Source of the DNA: Oceanobacillus limi
GTDB taxonomy: Bacteria; Bacillota; Bacilli; Bacillales; Amphibacillaceae
Direction of reading: 5' to 3'
Assembly: GCF_900111445.1 (NCBI RefSeq)
Contig: NZ_FOHE01000001.1
Span: forward strand, 124,001 to 188,000
Length of the DNA stretch: 64,000 nucleotides
Made by a program: the position numbers and the translations under genes. The notes beneath the pieces were generated by a model. The model had not been told where the DNA came from. It did not search any database and saw only the letters and a list, made by a program, of their open reading frames with translations. Below are positions 33,304 to 42,297 of this stretch, in pieces (position 1 is the first letter of the stretch; every line of letters starts with the position of its first letter).

Positions 33304-34308
33304 CTATTTATCCTTAGCGATTCTTTTTCTGTCTGGAGCCAAGGGTGGTTCCTCTAACCATTTATTTTTCGTCATTAGATTAAACCATTCCTTGGTAATC
33401 ATTAGATTTTTTAATATAATTTTTTCATAAGTTGTCGCAAGGTCTATACGCATTGCAGATGCAAGTCCTGCCCCATGGTATGATTGGGCAGATTGTAATA
33501 AAAAACCAATATGATACAACATTAACTTATCAGAAAATGGTGGATCCTGTGAAATTGTTACTTCTGTTTCCCAAGACATTGGTACGGGTAAATTATCCCC
33601 TTTTAGTATTGTACTCAGTGATTGGATTTGTTGGTTCGAAGCATTTTGTGCGCTTTCTAGAAATTTTCTAACTTCTTTTGATTGTGTCACTTGACTAAAT
33701 CCAATAGAAATTGATTTCTCCATGATCTTCTTTTTTATATTAAGTGATAGAGCAATAATTTCAGTTGCGGCTAAAGGACGTTTATCTCCAAAAATTCCAA
33801 CAACAAATTTCTGTCCAGAAATAAACTCTGGATTTTCGTCAGGATAAAAATAAGGATCTCTTTGGAAATGTCCTTTTTCTAGTAGCAATTCAGTCGTTTT
33901 ATGATACATGCTCATCCCTTCATTGCTACAATTATCATAGAAATGCCTTAGGTCCTTTCTTACAGATGAACTAAGTGAAGTTGTATGACCTAATAAACCA
34001 TGTAGTGTCATAATATGTAAATAATGCAAACAGAAGATGTCAGAAAATAACCTTTTAGCACCTTTTTTTAAGTCCGATTCATTAAAACCAACTGGAACTG
34101 GGAATCCTTCATTTTTAATGAATTCTTGTAGTTGGCTTTTTTGTTTATCGAATATCTCTATTGCCTCTTCAAAAAGCAATTTTATTTTCGCGTCTTCAAC
34201 AATGGATAACATATACTTATTTACAATATCTACAGCAGTTCCATTTACATACTCCCCCCACAATGTTCCTATTTCAGCAGAAGTTAAGTTTAAATCGTCT
34301 TTATTCAT
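33304..34308 (-). CDS. DUF3231 protein with tandem CotF-like domains
   Basis: A 334-residue helical protein with two ferritin-like, spore coat F-related domains: residues about 10-165 and 180-325. Parallel motifs are LTSAEIGTLWGEYVNG / LAATEIIALSLNI at the domain starts and ICLHYLHIMTLHGLLGH / LMLYHIGFLLQSAQSYHG in the centres. Found in spore-forming Bacillaceae, probably spore- or sporulation-associated. AGGAGGAGGTG precedes the ATG. Divergent from the yoaT-like gene. Confidence 0.82.
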   Translation of the reverse strand: MNKDDLNLTSAEIGTLWGEYVNGTAVDIVNKYMLSIVEDAKIKLLFEEAIEIFDKQKSQLQEFIKNEGFPVPVGFNESDLKKGAKRLFSDIFCLHYLHIMTLHGLLGHTTSLSSSVRKDLRHFYDNCSNEGMSMYHKTTELLLEKGHFQRDPYFYPDENPEFISGQKFVVGIFGDKRPLAATEIIALSLNIKKKIMEKSISIGFSQVTQSKEVRKFLESAQNASNQQIQSLSTILKGDNLPVPMSWETEVTISQDPPFSDKLMLYHIGFLLQSAQSYHGAGLASAMRIDLATTYEKIILKNLMITKEWFNLMTKNKWLEEPPLAPDRKRIAKDK

Positions 34309-34550
34309 TGAATCACCTCCTCCTAATGTTTCCCAAAATAATAGAATTTATTTCGATTGCTTTTTAATAGGGAGAAATCATTGGGGAGTTTGTTTTGGGC
34401 TTTTCACTTAACTAAAACCTTTGATTCTTTTTAAAAGAATAACCCCCTGATGAATAGCCTTTGTAAATAAAATATAATCGTTGAATTTAATTTGAGGTTA
34501 GCCTGATATTTCTAGATAAAGCAATAAAAATATACTAATAATCATTAATT

Positions 34551-34571
34551 ATTTATTGTAAATCAATAAAT
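34551..34571. promoter_or_regulatory. Shared palindrome upstream of the yoaT-like gene
   Basis: ATTTATTG / CAATAAAT with centre TAAAT. A close relative occurs at 36254-36272 before the yoaS-like gene, suggesting a common regulator, probably the YozG-like protein. Confidence 0.6.
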
Positions 34572-34644
34572 TTCATGTTAAGATTCAATTGGAATTTAAG
34601 GTTGGGTTTCATATTGGGGGCCAACCTAAAAAGGAGGCCAATCC

Positions 34645-35409
34645 ATGAGAGTGATAAACCAACTCGTTCGTTTCGGTTGGGAGCAGGCTCTATCCTGTTT
34701 ATTTCCGGTCGTTATTTTTGTTTCGTTGGCTGTTACCCAATTCATAACATTACCCTTCCTACCACGGTATGACTGGCTGCTCATTATTTGCCTTTTGATG
34801 CAATGGTGGATGATACGCTCAGGGCTGGAAACAAATGATGAACTGAAGGTTATCACATTGTTCCATCTAATCGGACTCGCTCTTGAGCTCTATAAGGTGC
34901 ATATGGGCTCTTGGTCTTATCCAGAAGAAGGATATTCCAAAATTTTTGGTGTACCTTTGTATAGTGGATTCATGTATGCGAGTGTTGCCAGCTATTTATG
35001 TCAAGCGTGGAGAAGGCTGAAAGTGGATCTTGTTAATTGGCCACCGTTCCTAATTGTTGTTCCTCTTGCTACTGCCATATATTTGAATTTTTTCACCCAT
35101 CATTATTGGATGGATCTACGCTGGTTTTTATCTGGACTTGTCATTATTGTCTTTTGGAAATCATGGGTTACCTACGAGGTGGGGAGGACGCTTTACCGTA
35201 TGCCACTTGCCCTTTCGTTTGTGCTCATTGGATTTTTCATTTGGATCGCCGAAAATATTGCTACTTTCTTTGGCGCTTGGCAATATCCGAATCAAACCGA
35301 TGCATGGAGCCTTGTTCATGTAGGGAAGGCGAGTTCATGGCTGTTATTAGTCATTGTTAGTTTTCTTATTGTTGCTACGTTAAAACAGGTTAAGGGGAAA
35401 ATCTACTAA
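34645..35409 (+). CDS. yoaT: DUF817 membrane protein (YoaT-like)
   Basis: A 254-residue membrane protein with about eight spans. The conserved core FHLIGLALELYKVHMGSWSYPE, then GVPLYSGFMYASVASYLCQAWRR, and IAENIATFFGAWQYPNQ match DUF817, to which B. subtilis YoaT belongs. AAAAAGGAGG precedes the ATG. In B. subtilis it sits with yoaS and yozG; here the same partners are 1 kb away across cwlJ, and both units carry the same palindrome. Confidence 0.82.
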   Translation: MRVINQLVRFGWEQALSCLFPVVIFVSLAVTQFITLPFLPRYDWLLIICLLMQWWMIRSGLETNDELKVITLFHLIGLALELYKVHMGSWSYPEEGYSKIFGVPLYSGFMYASVASYLCQAWRRLKVDLVNWPPFLIVVPLATAIYLNFFTHHYWMDLRWFLSGLVIIVFWKSWVTYEVGRTLYRMPLALSFVLIGFFIWIAENIATFFGAWQYPNQTDAWSLVHVGKASSWLLLVIVSFLIVATLKQVKGKIY

Positions 35410-35532
35410 TCAGATAAAAAGGTCGGATTACTAGCACTGAATGGTAGGAGGACCGTTGTTTCTGATAGGTGTTTTTTGGCTTTAGGTAGGGGAAGGAACG
35501 GTAATTTGGTAACCATACCTACCTCTAAACAA

Positions 35533-35565
35533 TAAAAAAATCTCCAGCAATGTGGAGATTTTTTT
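35533..35565. terminator. Bidirectional terminator
   Basis: AAAAAAATCTCC / GGAGATTTTTTT stem between the yoaT-like gene and minus-strand cwlJ; T runs on both strands. Confidence 0.88.
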
Positions 35566-36004
35566 ACCATCTGTAGGCACTTTCGCACGTATCCGCCTGT
35601 GGTTCATAATAGCAATGTTGTTTATATTGGCCGGATAGTGGTTGATCATACCATGTAGGTGGGCATGCACCATATGGGTTGAAATACCATAAGGAATACT
35701 TAGAAGGATGCTCTCTCCAATAGTCTAACGTTTGTTTTGCTAATCTTTTTTCTACACTTCTTGCTCTGTTGTAGAAAACATTTCCTTTTTGCACTGCTTC
35801 AAATGAATAATTGCCTCCTTGCACTTGATAAATGACGTCCGATATGGTTTTTAAATCTTCAAAATCCAAACAATCTGCTTTTGCTCGATTAACAATAACA
35901 TTTCCAACCATGAGCATTCCTTGTTTTCCTTCTCCTTCTGCCTCAGCACGCATCATTCGTGCAACTAAATCAACGTCTTTGTCTGTATATTTAACCCTAG
36001 CCAT
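35564..36004 (-). CDS. cwlJ: Cell wall hydrolase CwlJ (spore cortex lysis)
   Basis: A 146-residue SleB/CwlJ-family lytic enzyme, close in length to B. subtilis CwlJ. It shares DVDLVARMMRAEAEGEGKQG (with the catalytic Glu), VGNVIVNRA, SLWYFNPYGACPP, QPLSGQYKQHCYYEP and the TCES ending. It hydrolyses cortex peptidoglycan during Ca-dipicolinate-triggered germination. No signal peptide, as expected for CwlJ. AGAGGTG precedes the ATG. The usual partner gerQ is not adjacent. Confidence 0.92.
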   Translation of the reverse strand: MARVKYTDKDVDLVARMMRAEAEGEGKQGMLMVGNVIVNRAKADCLDFEDLKTISDVIYQVQGGNYSFEAVQKGNVFYNRARSVEKRLAKQTLDYWREHPSKYSLWYFNPYGACPPTWYDQPLSGQYKQHCYYEPQADTCESAYRW

Positions 36005-36253
36005 TTTTATCACCTCTAAAAAAATTGTATGTAAGTAGGGTGTAATAGGTTCAGGAATTTGAAAATGACAAATTTAGATTTTGGTAGTTTGTTTCATAAA
36101 TTCATATCCGTTTATCGTAATTGGGCTGCCAAATAATCATAGAAAAAGTGATGCGTGCACATTTTAGGGGTATTACTTTAAAACGCAGGAATGCTCCTTT
36201 TTATTGAGTAGATGACGTTTAACCATTAAAAATATAACCAAAATCAATATTTA

Positions 36254-36272
36254 TTTATTGTAAAACGATAAA
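36254..36272. promoter_or_regulatory. Shared palindrome upstream of the yoaS-like operon
   Basis: TTTATTG / CGATAAA with centre TAAAA (one mismatch), 50 bases before the DUF2975 gene. Likely autoregulatory site of the YozG-type protein encoded second in the operon. Confidence 0.62.
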
Positions 36273-36321
36273 CTACATGGTATATTACATATTGTATAAT
36301 TAATTTGTGAGGTGCTTTTTT

Positions 36322-36804
36322 ATGAAACATGGAACAACACTCTTTTTAAAGATAGCTGTTATTCTTATTGGTATTCCAATTCTTGCGATGTGTATATTTT
36401 TGGTACCTGGAATAGCCAACTTTGCAGCAGATATGATTCCTGAAATTACTTTTATGAAATATCTTGTTTTCATATTTTTGTATGCAACAGCGGTTCCTTT
36501 TTACTTTGCCCTGTATCAAGCTTTTAAACTATTAAGCTATATTGATAAAAACAAGGCATTCTCGGAATTATCCGTAAGAGCCTTAAAGAATATAAAGTAC
36601 TGCGCAAACATAATCAGTGGTTTTTATGTGTTGGGTATGCCACTGTTTTATTTTGTAGCGGAAAGAGACGACGCTCCTGGTATCATCATAATTGGTATGA
36701 TTATTATTTTTGCTTCAACCGTTATTGCGGTCTTTGCGGCAGTTCTTCAAAGGCTTTTACAGGATGCAATTACTATAAAATCAGAAAATGATTTAACGAT
36801 CTGA
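36322..36804 (+). CDS. yoaS: DUF2975 membrane protein (YoaS-like)
   Basis: A 160-residue protein with four spans near residues 8-28, 48-70, 95-115 and 125-150. The pattern FALYQAFKLLSYIDKNKAFSELSVRALKNIKYC between spans two and three is diagnostic of DUF2975. GTGAGGTG precedes the ATG. The XRE regulator gene starts 10 bases after its stop, the common DUF2975-YozG pair. Confidence 0.85.
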   Translation: MKHGTTLFLKIAVILIGIPILAMCIFLVPGIANFAADMIPEITFMKYLVFIFLYATAVPFYFALYQAFKLLSYIDKNKAFSELSVRALKNIKYCANIISGFYVLGMPLFYFVAERDDAPGIIIIGMIIIFASTVIAVFAAVLQRLLQDAITIKSENDLTI

Positions 36805-36814
36805 GGTGAGTTAC

Positions 36815-37036
36815 ATGGCAATAATCATTAATATAGATGTGGTGCTAGCGAAACGAAAAATGAGCGTAACGGAGCTTTCGGAAAAAGTTGGGATCACAAT
36901 GGCGAATCTTTCGATATTAAAAAATGGAAAGGCCAAAGCAATTCGATTATCAACGTTAGAGGGAATTTGTAAGGCATTGGATTGCCAGCCTGGTGATATA
37001 TTGGAGTACAAAGATGATGAAGAAGATGACGGATAG
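36815..37036 (+). CDS. yozG: XRE-family regulator (YozG-like)
   Basis: A 73-residue Cro/C1-type DNA-binding protein: NIDVVLAKRKMSVTELSEK, VGITMANLSILKNGKAKAIR forming the helix-turn-helix, then ALDCQPGDILEY and an acidic tail. No other domain. TGAGGTG lies 5 bases before ATG. Co-transcribed with the DUF2975 gene; the palindromes at 34551 and 36254 are candidate binding sites. Confidence 0.88.
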   Translation: MAIIINIDVVLAKRKMSVTELSEKVGITMANLSILKNGKAKAIRLSTLEGICKALDCQPGDILEYKDDEEDDG

Positions 37037-37067
37037 ATTCGATTGAGTAAATTGGGAGGGGGAAGCA

Positions 37068-37700
37068 ATGATGGATAACGAACAAAAAGTGGTTTATGTT
37101 TTGCTAACAGATACAGGTACAGTTTTTACAAAGTTAATCCAAAAATTTACCAATGCGCCGTATAATCATGCTTCCATTGTTTTTGATGAAAACCTTGATG
37201 AAATCTATAGCTTTGGCAGAAAATCTCCGAGAAATCCGTTACTAGCTGGATTTATCAAAGAGGATGTCTATTTTGGCACCTATCGATATTTTGATAATAC
37301 GAGATGCTTATTGTTAAAAATGGAGGTTCCGTTGAAGGAGTATTTACGGATCCGAAATGAAATTCAAGGCTTTCGTAATCAAAAAGACATCTATTCCTAT
37401 AACTTGTTAGGGCTTGTTGGCGTGGCGGTACGTCGCCCGATTCATCAACGAAACAAGTACTTTTGCTCTCAATTTGTAGCAGAGGTGTTCGAAAAGAGTG
37501 GCTTGAACCTGTGGGAGCTTCCTTCTGCTCTCGTTACGCCGAATCACTTTTTGATGCATCCGCGCTTTGAAATAGTTTATGAAGGAAGATTGTATGATTA
37601 TCCATTATTAGATCAAATGATGCTCTCGATGCCGGTGGGGGATTTTGGAGCTTCGCTTCGAAGTTCTTTGAAGCTTATCCGAAAGAAATTGTCTTTATAG
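37068..37700 (+). CDS. YiiX/NlpC-like permuted papain-fold hydrolase
   Basis: A 210-residue protein of the permuted papain-like (YaeF/YiiX, NlpC/P60 superfamily) type. The conserved His is in YNHASIVFDE near residue 35, and the nucleophile Cys in NKYFCSQFVAEVFEKSG near residue 134. It has no signal peptide or wall-binding domain, so its substrate is probably intracellular or lipid-linked. GGAGGGGG precedes the ATG. Distance from yozG is 31 bases. Confidence 0.75.
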   Translation: MMDNEQKVVYVLLTDTGTVFTKLIQKFTNAPYNHASIVFDENLDEIYSFGRKSPRNPLLAGFIKEDVYFGTYRYFDNTRCLLLKMEVPLKEYLRIRNEIQGFRNQKDIYSYNLLGLVGVAVRRPIHQRNKYFCSQFVAEVFEKSGLNLWELPSALVTPNHFLMHPRFEIVYEGRLYDYPLLDQMMLSMPVGDFGASLRSSLKLIRKKLSL

Positions 37701-37701
37701 A

Positions 37702-37736
37702 GAGACGTTGCTCCTATTTAAAGGAGGCGTCTCCTT
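37702..37736 (+). terminator. Probable terminator hairpin
   Basis: GAGACGTTGCTCCT / AAGGAGGCGTCTC stem; followed by CTTATATA rather than a full T run. Confidence 0.5.
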
Positions 37737-37813
37737 ATATACATAGAATTTCTATGTAATTTGTGGCCGGGTCAATCTCGGTTAGAGAACAATACGTATA
37801 ATGAGGTGATATC

Positions 37814-38020
37814 ATGGGTTTCTATTATTTTATTTTACTTTTTTTAGGGATTATTCTAGTTTTAAGGTCGGTTCTATCAGGATTCCTTACGAACGGTTTT
37901 AAGTCGAAAAAAAACATTATACTAGGTGTTATTGGGATATTGTTGATTGGCTTGTCAATCTTTCTGTTTAGTCCAGGAAGTTCTGAAATTATTGCTGATT
38001 TATTGCAGATGAATGAGTAG
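37814..38020 (+). CDS. Small two-span membrane protein
   Basis: A 68-residue protein with spans near residues 3-22 and 34-50, joined by the basic loop GFKSKKN. GAGGTG precedes the ATG. Not recognised. Confidence 0.6.
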   Translation: MGFYYFILLFLGIILVLRSVLSGFLTNGFKSKKNIILGVIGILLIGLSIFLFSPGSSEIIADLLQMNE

Positions 38021-38039
38021 AAACGGTTCATTAAGAGGG

Positions 38040-38079
38040 AAAAGGTGATCATGGAGTTGATTGCCTTTTCTTTTTTTAT
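38040..38079 (+). terminator. Intrinsic terminator
   Basis: AAAAGGTGATCA / TGATTGCCTTTT stem followed by CTTTTTTT. Confidence 0.75.
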
Positions 38080-38279
38080 ATAATTCCTTAAGAAACCTTG
38101 GACATTGATCATAAAATTAGAATTAATGCCGGGATTTATTTGGATATATTAATAAAATTCGTTGGAATAGTTAGTTGGGAGCAGTGAATGCTTTAACGGA
38201 CGATTTTAAATTATCACTTGAATAAAATTCAAATAAGTAATAAAATATAATTAATTTCAATGAATCGGAGGTGGGTTAG

Positions 38280-38408
38280 ATGTTAAATCATGCTGTTTTA
38301 GTGCGCGGATTTTGGAATGAATTCCTATATTTTTGCCGTGCAAAATTTGCGGTTGAAGTTGTTAACGGGATACGTATGTCCTTTTTTAACAACTTCATAG
38401 CAATCTAA
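38280..38408 (+). CDS. Candidate 42-residue leader ORF of the second ABC-F gene
   Basis: ATG with GGAGGTGGG 5 bases upstream, encoding a peptide that begins MLNHAVLVRG and ends FFNNFIAI. Its last 18 codons contain a long hairpin (GAAGTTGTTAA at 38355-38365 / TTAACAACTTC at 38386-38396). It lies about 370 bases before the ABC-F start, with two terminators in between. This suggests a translated sensor rather than a protein with its own job. Confidence 0.5.
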   Translation: MLNHAVLVRGFWNEFLYFCRAKFAVEVVNGIRMSFFNNFIAI

Positions 38409-38631
38409 AACGGTGAAAACATCTCTTAGCCCACATGATAGAAGAACAGTCGGAAGGAGAGCATTTTCATGCTCTCCTTTTTGTGTCTGTAGGTAAGGGT
38501 TTCCCTTATCTGTATCGAGCAATTCGGCTTTCGCTTTAGGCTTGGCGATTGCCAAGGTTAAAAATCTCTCGATAAGCAAAAGCATCTTCATATGTGCCAT
38601 GGGAAGGTATGTCTTCTCATGGCTTTTTTTA
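38291..38631 (+). promoter_or_regulatory. Multi-hairpin attenuator leader of the ABC-F gene
   Basis: In order: GTTTTAG / CTAAAAC closing stem around the leader ORF end; terminator AAGGAGAGCA / TGCTCTCCTT plus T run (38454-38482); TAAGGG / CCCTTA; then two interleaved pairings, TATCGAG (38513-38519) with CTCGATA (38568-38574) and GCTTTCGCTT (38527-38536) with AAGCAAAAGC (38574-38583), which are mutually exclusive or a pseudoknot; and terminator GCCATGGGAAG / CTTCTCATGGC plus seven T (38596-38631). The ABC-F gene starts 144 bases later. Confidence 0.6.
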
Positions 38632-38774
38632 TGTATGAAAAATAAGTGCAACTTAAGATTTCGCCATAGAGGCAGCGTATGCCAAGTTTTCTCATTTGAT
38701 CGGTTTGTGTTGGCTGGGATGTATAGAACAGCTTGGTATGGCTACCAAGTGAAATTTTTTAGGAGGAATGAACA

Positions 38775-40652
38775 ATGATTATTTGTAGTGTAAATAAAAT
38801 TGCAAAGATGTATGGAGGGAACTCCATTTTTGAAGGTATCTCATTTGAAATGAAGGATAAACAACGAGTTGGTTTAGTTGGGAGAAACGGTAGTGGTAAA
38901 ACGACATTAATTCGCCTACTGGCTGGAGAGGAAACGCCAGACTCAGGGCAAATTCACTGGAAAAAGGGGGCGACAGTCGGTTATTTAAAACAAATTCCCA
39001 ATTACCCAGGTACGACGACAGTGAAGGAAGTTTTACGATCGGCATTTTCCGCGTTGATCCAGCTGGAAGAGCAGATGAAGAAGCTAGAGAAGGAAATGGG
39101 AATGGAGGCTGATGCAGACAAACTAGAAAAACTAGTAGCGGATTATGGAAACTTGCAGGATCAGTATGCGATAAATGGAGGATATGAAATCGAATCCAAC
39201 ATTGAAAAAATTGTCCACGGATTAAATATCGAGTCATTACTGGAACAAACCTTTGCTAACTTAAGTGGAGGAGAAAAGACGAAGGTTGTTCTAGGTTTAA
39301 TGTTACTTCAACAACCAGACCTGCTGCTACTAGACGAACCAACAAATCACTTAGACTTACTGGCAGTCGAATGGCTTGGCAATTTTCTAAAGGAATACAG
39401 AGGGACGGTTCTTGTGATTTCCCATGATCGTTACTTTCTGGATGAGGTAGTGAACATGGTAGTTGATTTAGAAGATGGCGAACTAACCTCGTATCACAGT
39501 AATTTTTCAGGATTTGTAAAAGAAAAAGAAGAGCGACTGTTACGGGAATTCCAGGCCTATGAAGAACAACAAAAGAAAATTAAAAAGATGAAGGAAGCGA
39601 TTAAACGGTTAAGAGATTGGGCTAATAGAGCCAATCCGCCCAATGCCGACCTACACAAACGGGCAAGAAACATGGAACGAGCTTTAGAACGAATGGAAAA
39701 ACTGAATCGGCCTGTGTTAAACCGAAAGAAAATGAACTTAGAAATGGAAGTCACAGATCGAAGTGGGAAGGACGTTGTAGTGCTTAGCGATGTTTCTAAG
39801 TCCTTTGCTGATAAGTGGTTATTTTCCAACGTAAATATGCATGTATCATACCAGGAACGAGTTGCTTTAATTGGCGAAAATGGAACAGGAAAATCTACGT
39901 TAATTAAGTTGATTCTGCAGCAACTGGAACCAGACGAAGGGGAGGTTCGGTTAGGTAGCAATGTCAAAGTTGGGTACGTCTCCCAAGATATCTCTTCTGA
40001 ATTGGAAGAGGAAACAGTTATCGGTGCTTTTCGAAATGAAGTAAGCGTAGCAGAAGGAGAAGCTAGGCATATTTTAGCAAGGTTTATGTTTTATGGGTAC
40101 GCCGTATTTCGAAAGGTATCCCAACTCAGCGGAGGAGAAAAGATGCGCTTGCGATTAGCTCAATTGATGTATCAGGATATAAACTTGCTCATCCTAGACG
40201 AACCAACGAACCATTTAGATATTGAATCAAGAGAAGTGTTGGAAGAAGCACTGGATGATTTTCAGGGCACGATCTTGGCCGTCTCCCATGATAGGTACTT
40301 TCTTAATAAACTATTTGGCAAGATATATTGGATTGAGCAGAAAAAGCTCCATTGTTTTGAGGGAGATTATAATTGGGCGAGAAAGAAAATGACAGAACGC
40401 AGAGAACGTGCAGTTGAAATTTTATCGGAGAAGCGGCAGGAAATCAGCTCAAAAAAGCCGCAGCCGGCAAAGGAAGAAGTAAAGGAAAATGAAAACGTAG
40501 AACGGGATTTAGGCTTATTAGAAGAAAAAATCACAGCCTTAGATGAACAGTTATTGGAAATAGAGGATGTAGAGTTGTTACAACAGTTATATCTAGAAAA
40601 AGAACATTTGGAGGAGGAATGGGAAGTGCTTTGTGATCAATTGGAGAGTTAG
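38775..40652 (+). CDS. ABC-F ATPase, probable ribosome protection factor
   Basis: A 625-residue soluble ABC-F protein. NBD1: GRNGSGKT near residue 36, LSGGEKTKV, LLDEPTNHLD; inter-domain linker near residues 235-315 (RANPPNADLHKRARNMERALERMEK); NBD2: GENGTGKS, LSGGEKMRL, LDEPTNHLD; and a C-terminal coiled coil near 560-620. These proteins bind the ribosomal E site and rescue stalled or drug-bound ribosomes. The long structured leader with leader ORF and two terminators points to induction by translation inhibitors. Antibiotic specificity cannot be read. AGGAGGA precedes the ATG. Confidence 0.88.
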   Translation: MIICSVNKIAKMYGGNSIFEGISFEMKDKQRVGLVGRNGSGKTTLIRLLAGEETPDSGQIHWKKGATVGYLKQIPNYPGTTTVKEVLRSAFSALIQLEEQMKKLEKEMGMEADADKLEKLVADYGNLQDQYAINGGYEIESNIEKIVHGLNIESLLEQTFANLSGGEKTKVVLGLMLLQQPDLLLLDEPTNHLDLLAVEWLGNFLKEYRGTVLVISHDRYFLDEVVNMVVDLEDGELTSYHSNFSGFVKEKEERLLREFQAYEEQQKKIKKMKEAIKRLRDWANRANPPNADLHKRARNMERALERMEKLNRPVLNRKKMNLEMEVTDRSGKDVVVLSDVSKSFADKWLFSNVNMHVSYQERVALIGENGTGKSTLIKLILQQLEPDEGEVRLGSNVKVGYVSQDISSELEEETVIGAFRNEVSVAEGEARHILARFMFYGYAVFRKVSQLSGGEKMRLRLAQLMYQDINLLILDEPTNHLDIESREVLEEALDDFQGTILAVSHDRYFLNKLFGKIYWIEQKKLHCFEGDYNWARKKMTERRERAVEILSEKRQEISSKKPQPAKEEVKENENVERDLGLLEEKITALDEQLLEIEDVELLQQLYLEKEHLEEEWEVLCDQLES

Positions 40653-40661
40653 TTGGAAGGG

Positions 40662-40702
40662 AAAGATGTCAGTCTCTGTGAAGAGGATGGCATCTTTTTT
40701 AG
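40662..40702 (+). terminator. Intrinsic terminator after the ABC-F gene
   Basis: GATGTCA / TGGCATC stem followed by six T. Confidence 0.75.
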
Positions 40703-40947
40703 GAAAAAGAAAAAACACCTCTACCCTTAATAAATTTGGAGACGAGCTGTGTTTTGAGATAAACTATTAGGAAATTACACCCAAACTGGTGTTCGTTTTC
40801 AGGAACAGTTAAATTAGAGCAGGCTATTGCCTAACTTCTATAATATTAGTATAAACGAAAGTTAAATATAAGTCTATATTTTTTCAGAAAATTAATTTAA
40901 ATTAGTACTACCTGGCCAGGAATAATTGAATGAGGGGAGAAACTTGT

Positions 40948-42210
40948 GTGCAATGGCTTTCGTGGGACGTGAATCTTAAAACGAGATTGATTGGTGAGAC
41001 ACTGTTTAATTTATTGTTCTGGATGTATTTCCCGTTTATAACGATTTATTTTAGTGAAGCATTTGGCCCTGTTATTGCAGGGGTTATGATGACAGTCCCT
41101 TCTGTAATTAGTATTTTCGGAAGTATGATCGGTGGGTATGTTACGGACCGTCTAGGGAGACGCCCTACGATGTTGATTGGTTCCTTTATGCAGGTAGTAA
41201 TGTTTGCGTTATTTGCTCTGTCGTTATCCCATTGGTGGGACTATATCTCATTTGTTGGAATTAGTCTGGGGAAATCATTGTACAGACCAGCGAGTGCTGC
41301 AATGGTAGCTGATTTAGTCTCGAAAAAGGAAAGAAGACAAGTATTTGCAACATTTGTAACAGCAAATAACCTAGGTGCCGTTTTAGGACCCGTTATTGGG
41401 GCGGTATTATTTTTTAATTATCGAAGTGAACTGTTATGGACCTGTACACTCGTCACGTTATGCTACTCTATTGCGATTTTCTTTATGGTTCGAGAGACCA
41501 TGCCTAAAGAGGATAGAAAAGTAGAGTATAAAAGCGGAGTACTTTCGGTAATAAAAGGACAATGGATGAGCTATTATGTGATTTTCCGTGATAAGGTATT
41601 TTTCCTTTATATTCTAGGAGGAATTTTTATTACCGTATCCATTATGCAGTTGGATCTCTATTTAGCTGTCTATGTGAATGATCATGTGCCAACACAGGAT
41701 TTAGTTGCGACGAAGAATCTTCTCTTGACACTAAGTAGTGAAGAAGTATTTGGATGGATGCTCGGTTTGAATGGGTTAATGTTTGTGTTTTGTGTTGTAC
41801 CGGTAATGAAGCTATTGAAGAAGTGGAGTGATCGAAATACGTTAATATTAGCCACTGTGCTATCGGGACTTGGTATGTTTTTGGTTAGTGTCACGTCAAA
41901 TGCCTGGCTTCTATTTTTGTTCACGTTTATTTTTACGTTAGGAGAGATTATTCATGCCCCTGTTGTACAAAACTTTGTAAGTACCTATGCACCTAAAAAT
42001 GCCAGAGGACAATACATGGGAGCATCAGATCTTCAGTTTTCGGTTGGCCGTTTTATCGCTCCGGTAACGGTTATTCTTTCTGCGACAATGTCACCATTGT
42101 TTGTTTTCGGATTTATATTAGCTTGTGCGTTGGTTAGTGCAGGTCTTTATTTTGTTTTGTTTCGGGTTTTTTCGGAAAATGACCCTATGGAAAGCATATG
42201 TGAAACATGA
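40948..42210 (+). CDS. MFS multidrug-type transporter
   Basis: A 420-residue major facilitator with 12 predicted spans. Loop 2-3 signature GGYVTDRLGRRPTML near residue 70, and the antiporter-like motif in span 5 (ANNLGAVLGPVIGAVLFF) near residues 140-157 suggest drug:H+ antiport. The GTG at 40948 has GAGGGGAG 8 bases upstream; the ATG at 40930 lies before that site. Substrate unknown. Single-gene unit with a terminator. Confidence 0.85.
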   Translation: MQWLSWDVNLKTRLIGETLFNLLFWMYFPFITIYFSEAFGPVIAGVMMTVPSVISIFGSMIGGYVTDRLGRRPTMLIGSFMQVVMFALFALSLSHWWDYISFVGISLGKSLYRPASAAMVADLVSKKERRQVFATFVTANNLGAVLGPVIGAVLFFNYRSELLWTCTLVTLCYSIAIFFMVRETMPKEDRKVEYKSGVLSVIKGQWMSYYVIFRDKVFFLYILGGIFITVSIMQLDLYLAVYVNDHVPTQDLVATKNLLLTLSSEEVFGWMLGLNGLMFVFCVVPVMKLLKKWSDRNTLILATVLSGLGMFLVSVTSNAWLLFLFTFIFTLGEIIHAPVVQNFVSTYAPKNARGQYMGASDLQFSVGRFIAPVTVILSATMSPLFVFGFILACALVSAGLYFVLFRVFSENDPMESICET

Positions 42211-42225
42211 TACTGTTTTAATAAC

Positions 42226-42271
42226 TAAAAAACACCTTCATTTCTTTAACTGATGAAATGGAGGTGTTTTT
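42226..42271. terminator. Bidirectional terminator
   Basis: AAAAAACACCT / AGGTGTTTTT with inner CATTTC / GAAATG, between the MFS gene and the minus-strand methyltransferase. Confidence 0.88.
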
Positions 42272-42297
42272 GGTTGTGCAGCGCGAGTTTTGATTAA

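Noticed and set aside
37825-38112. Minus-strand ORF overlapping the small membrane protein gene
   Set aside because: No ribosome binding site, and it reads through the complement of a terminator; the plus-strand gene has a good start signal.
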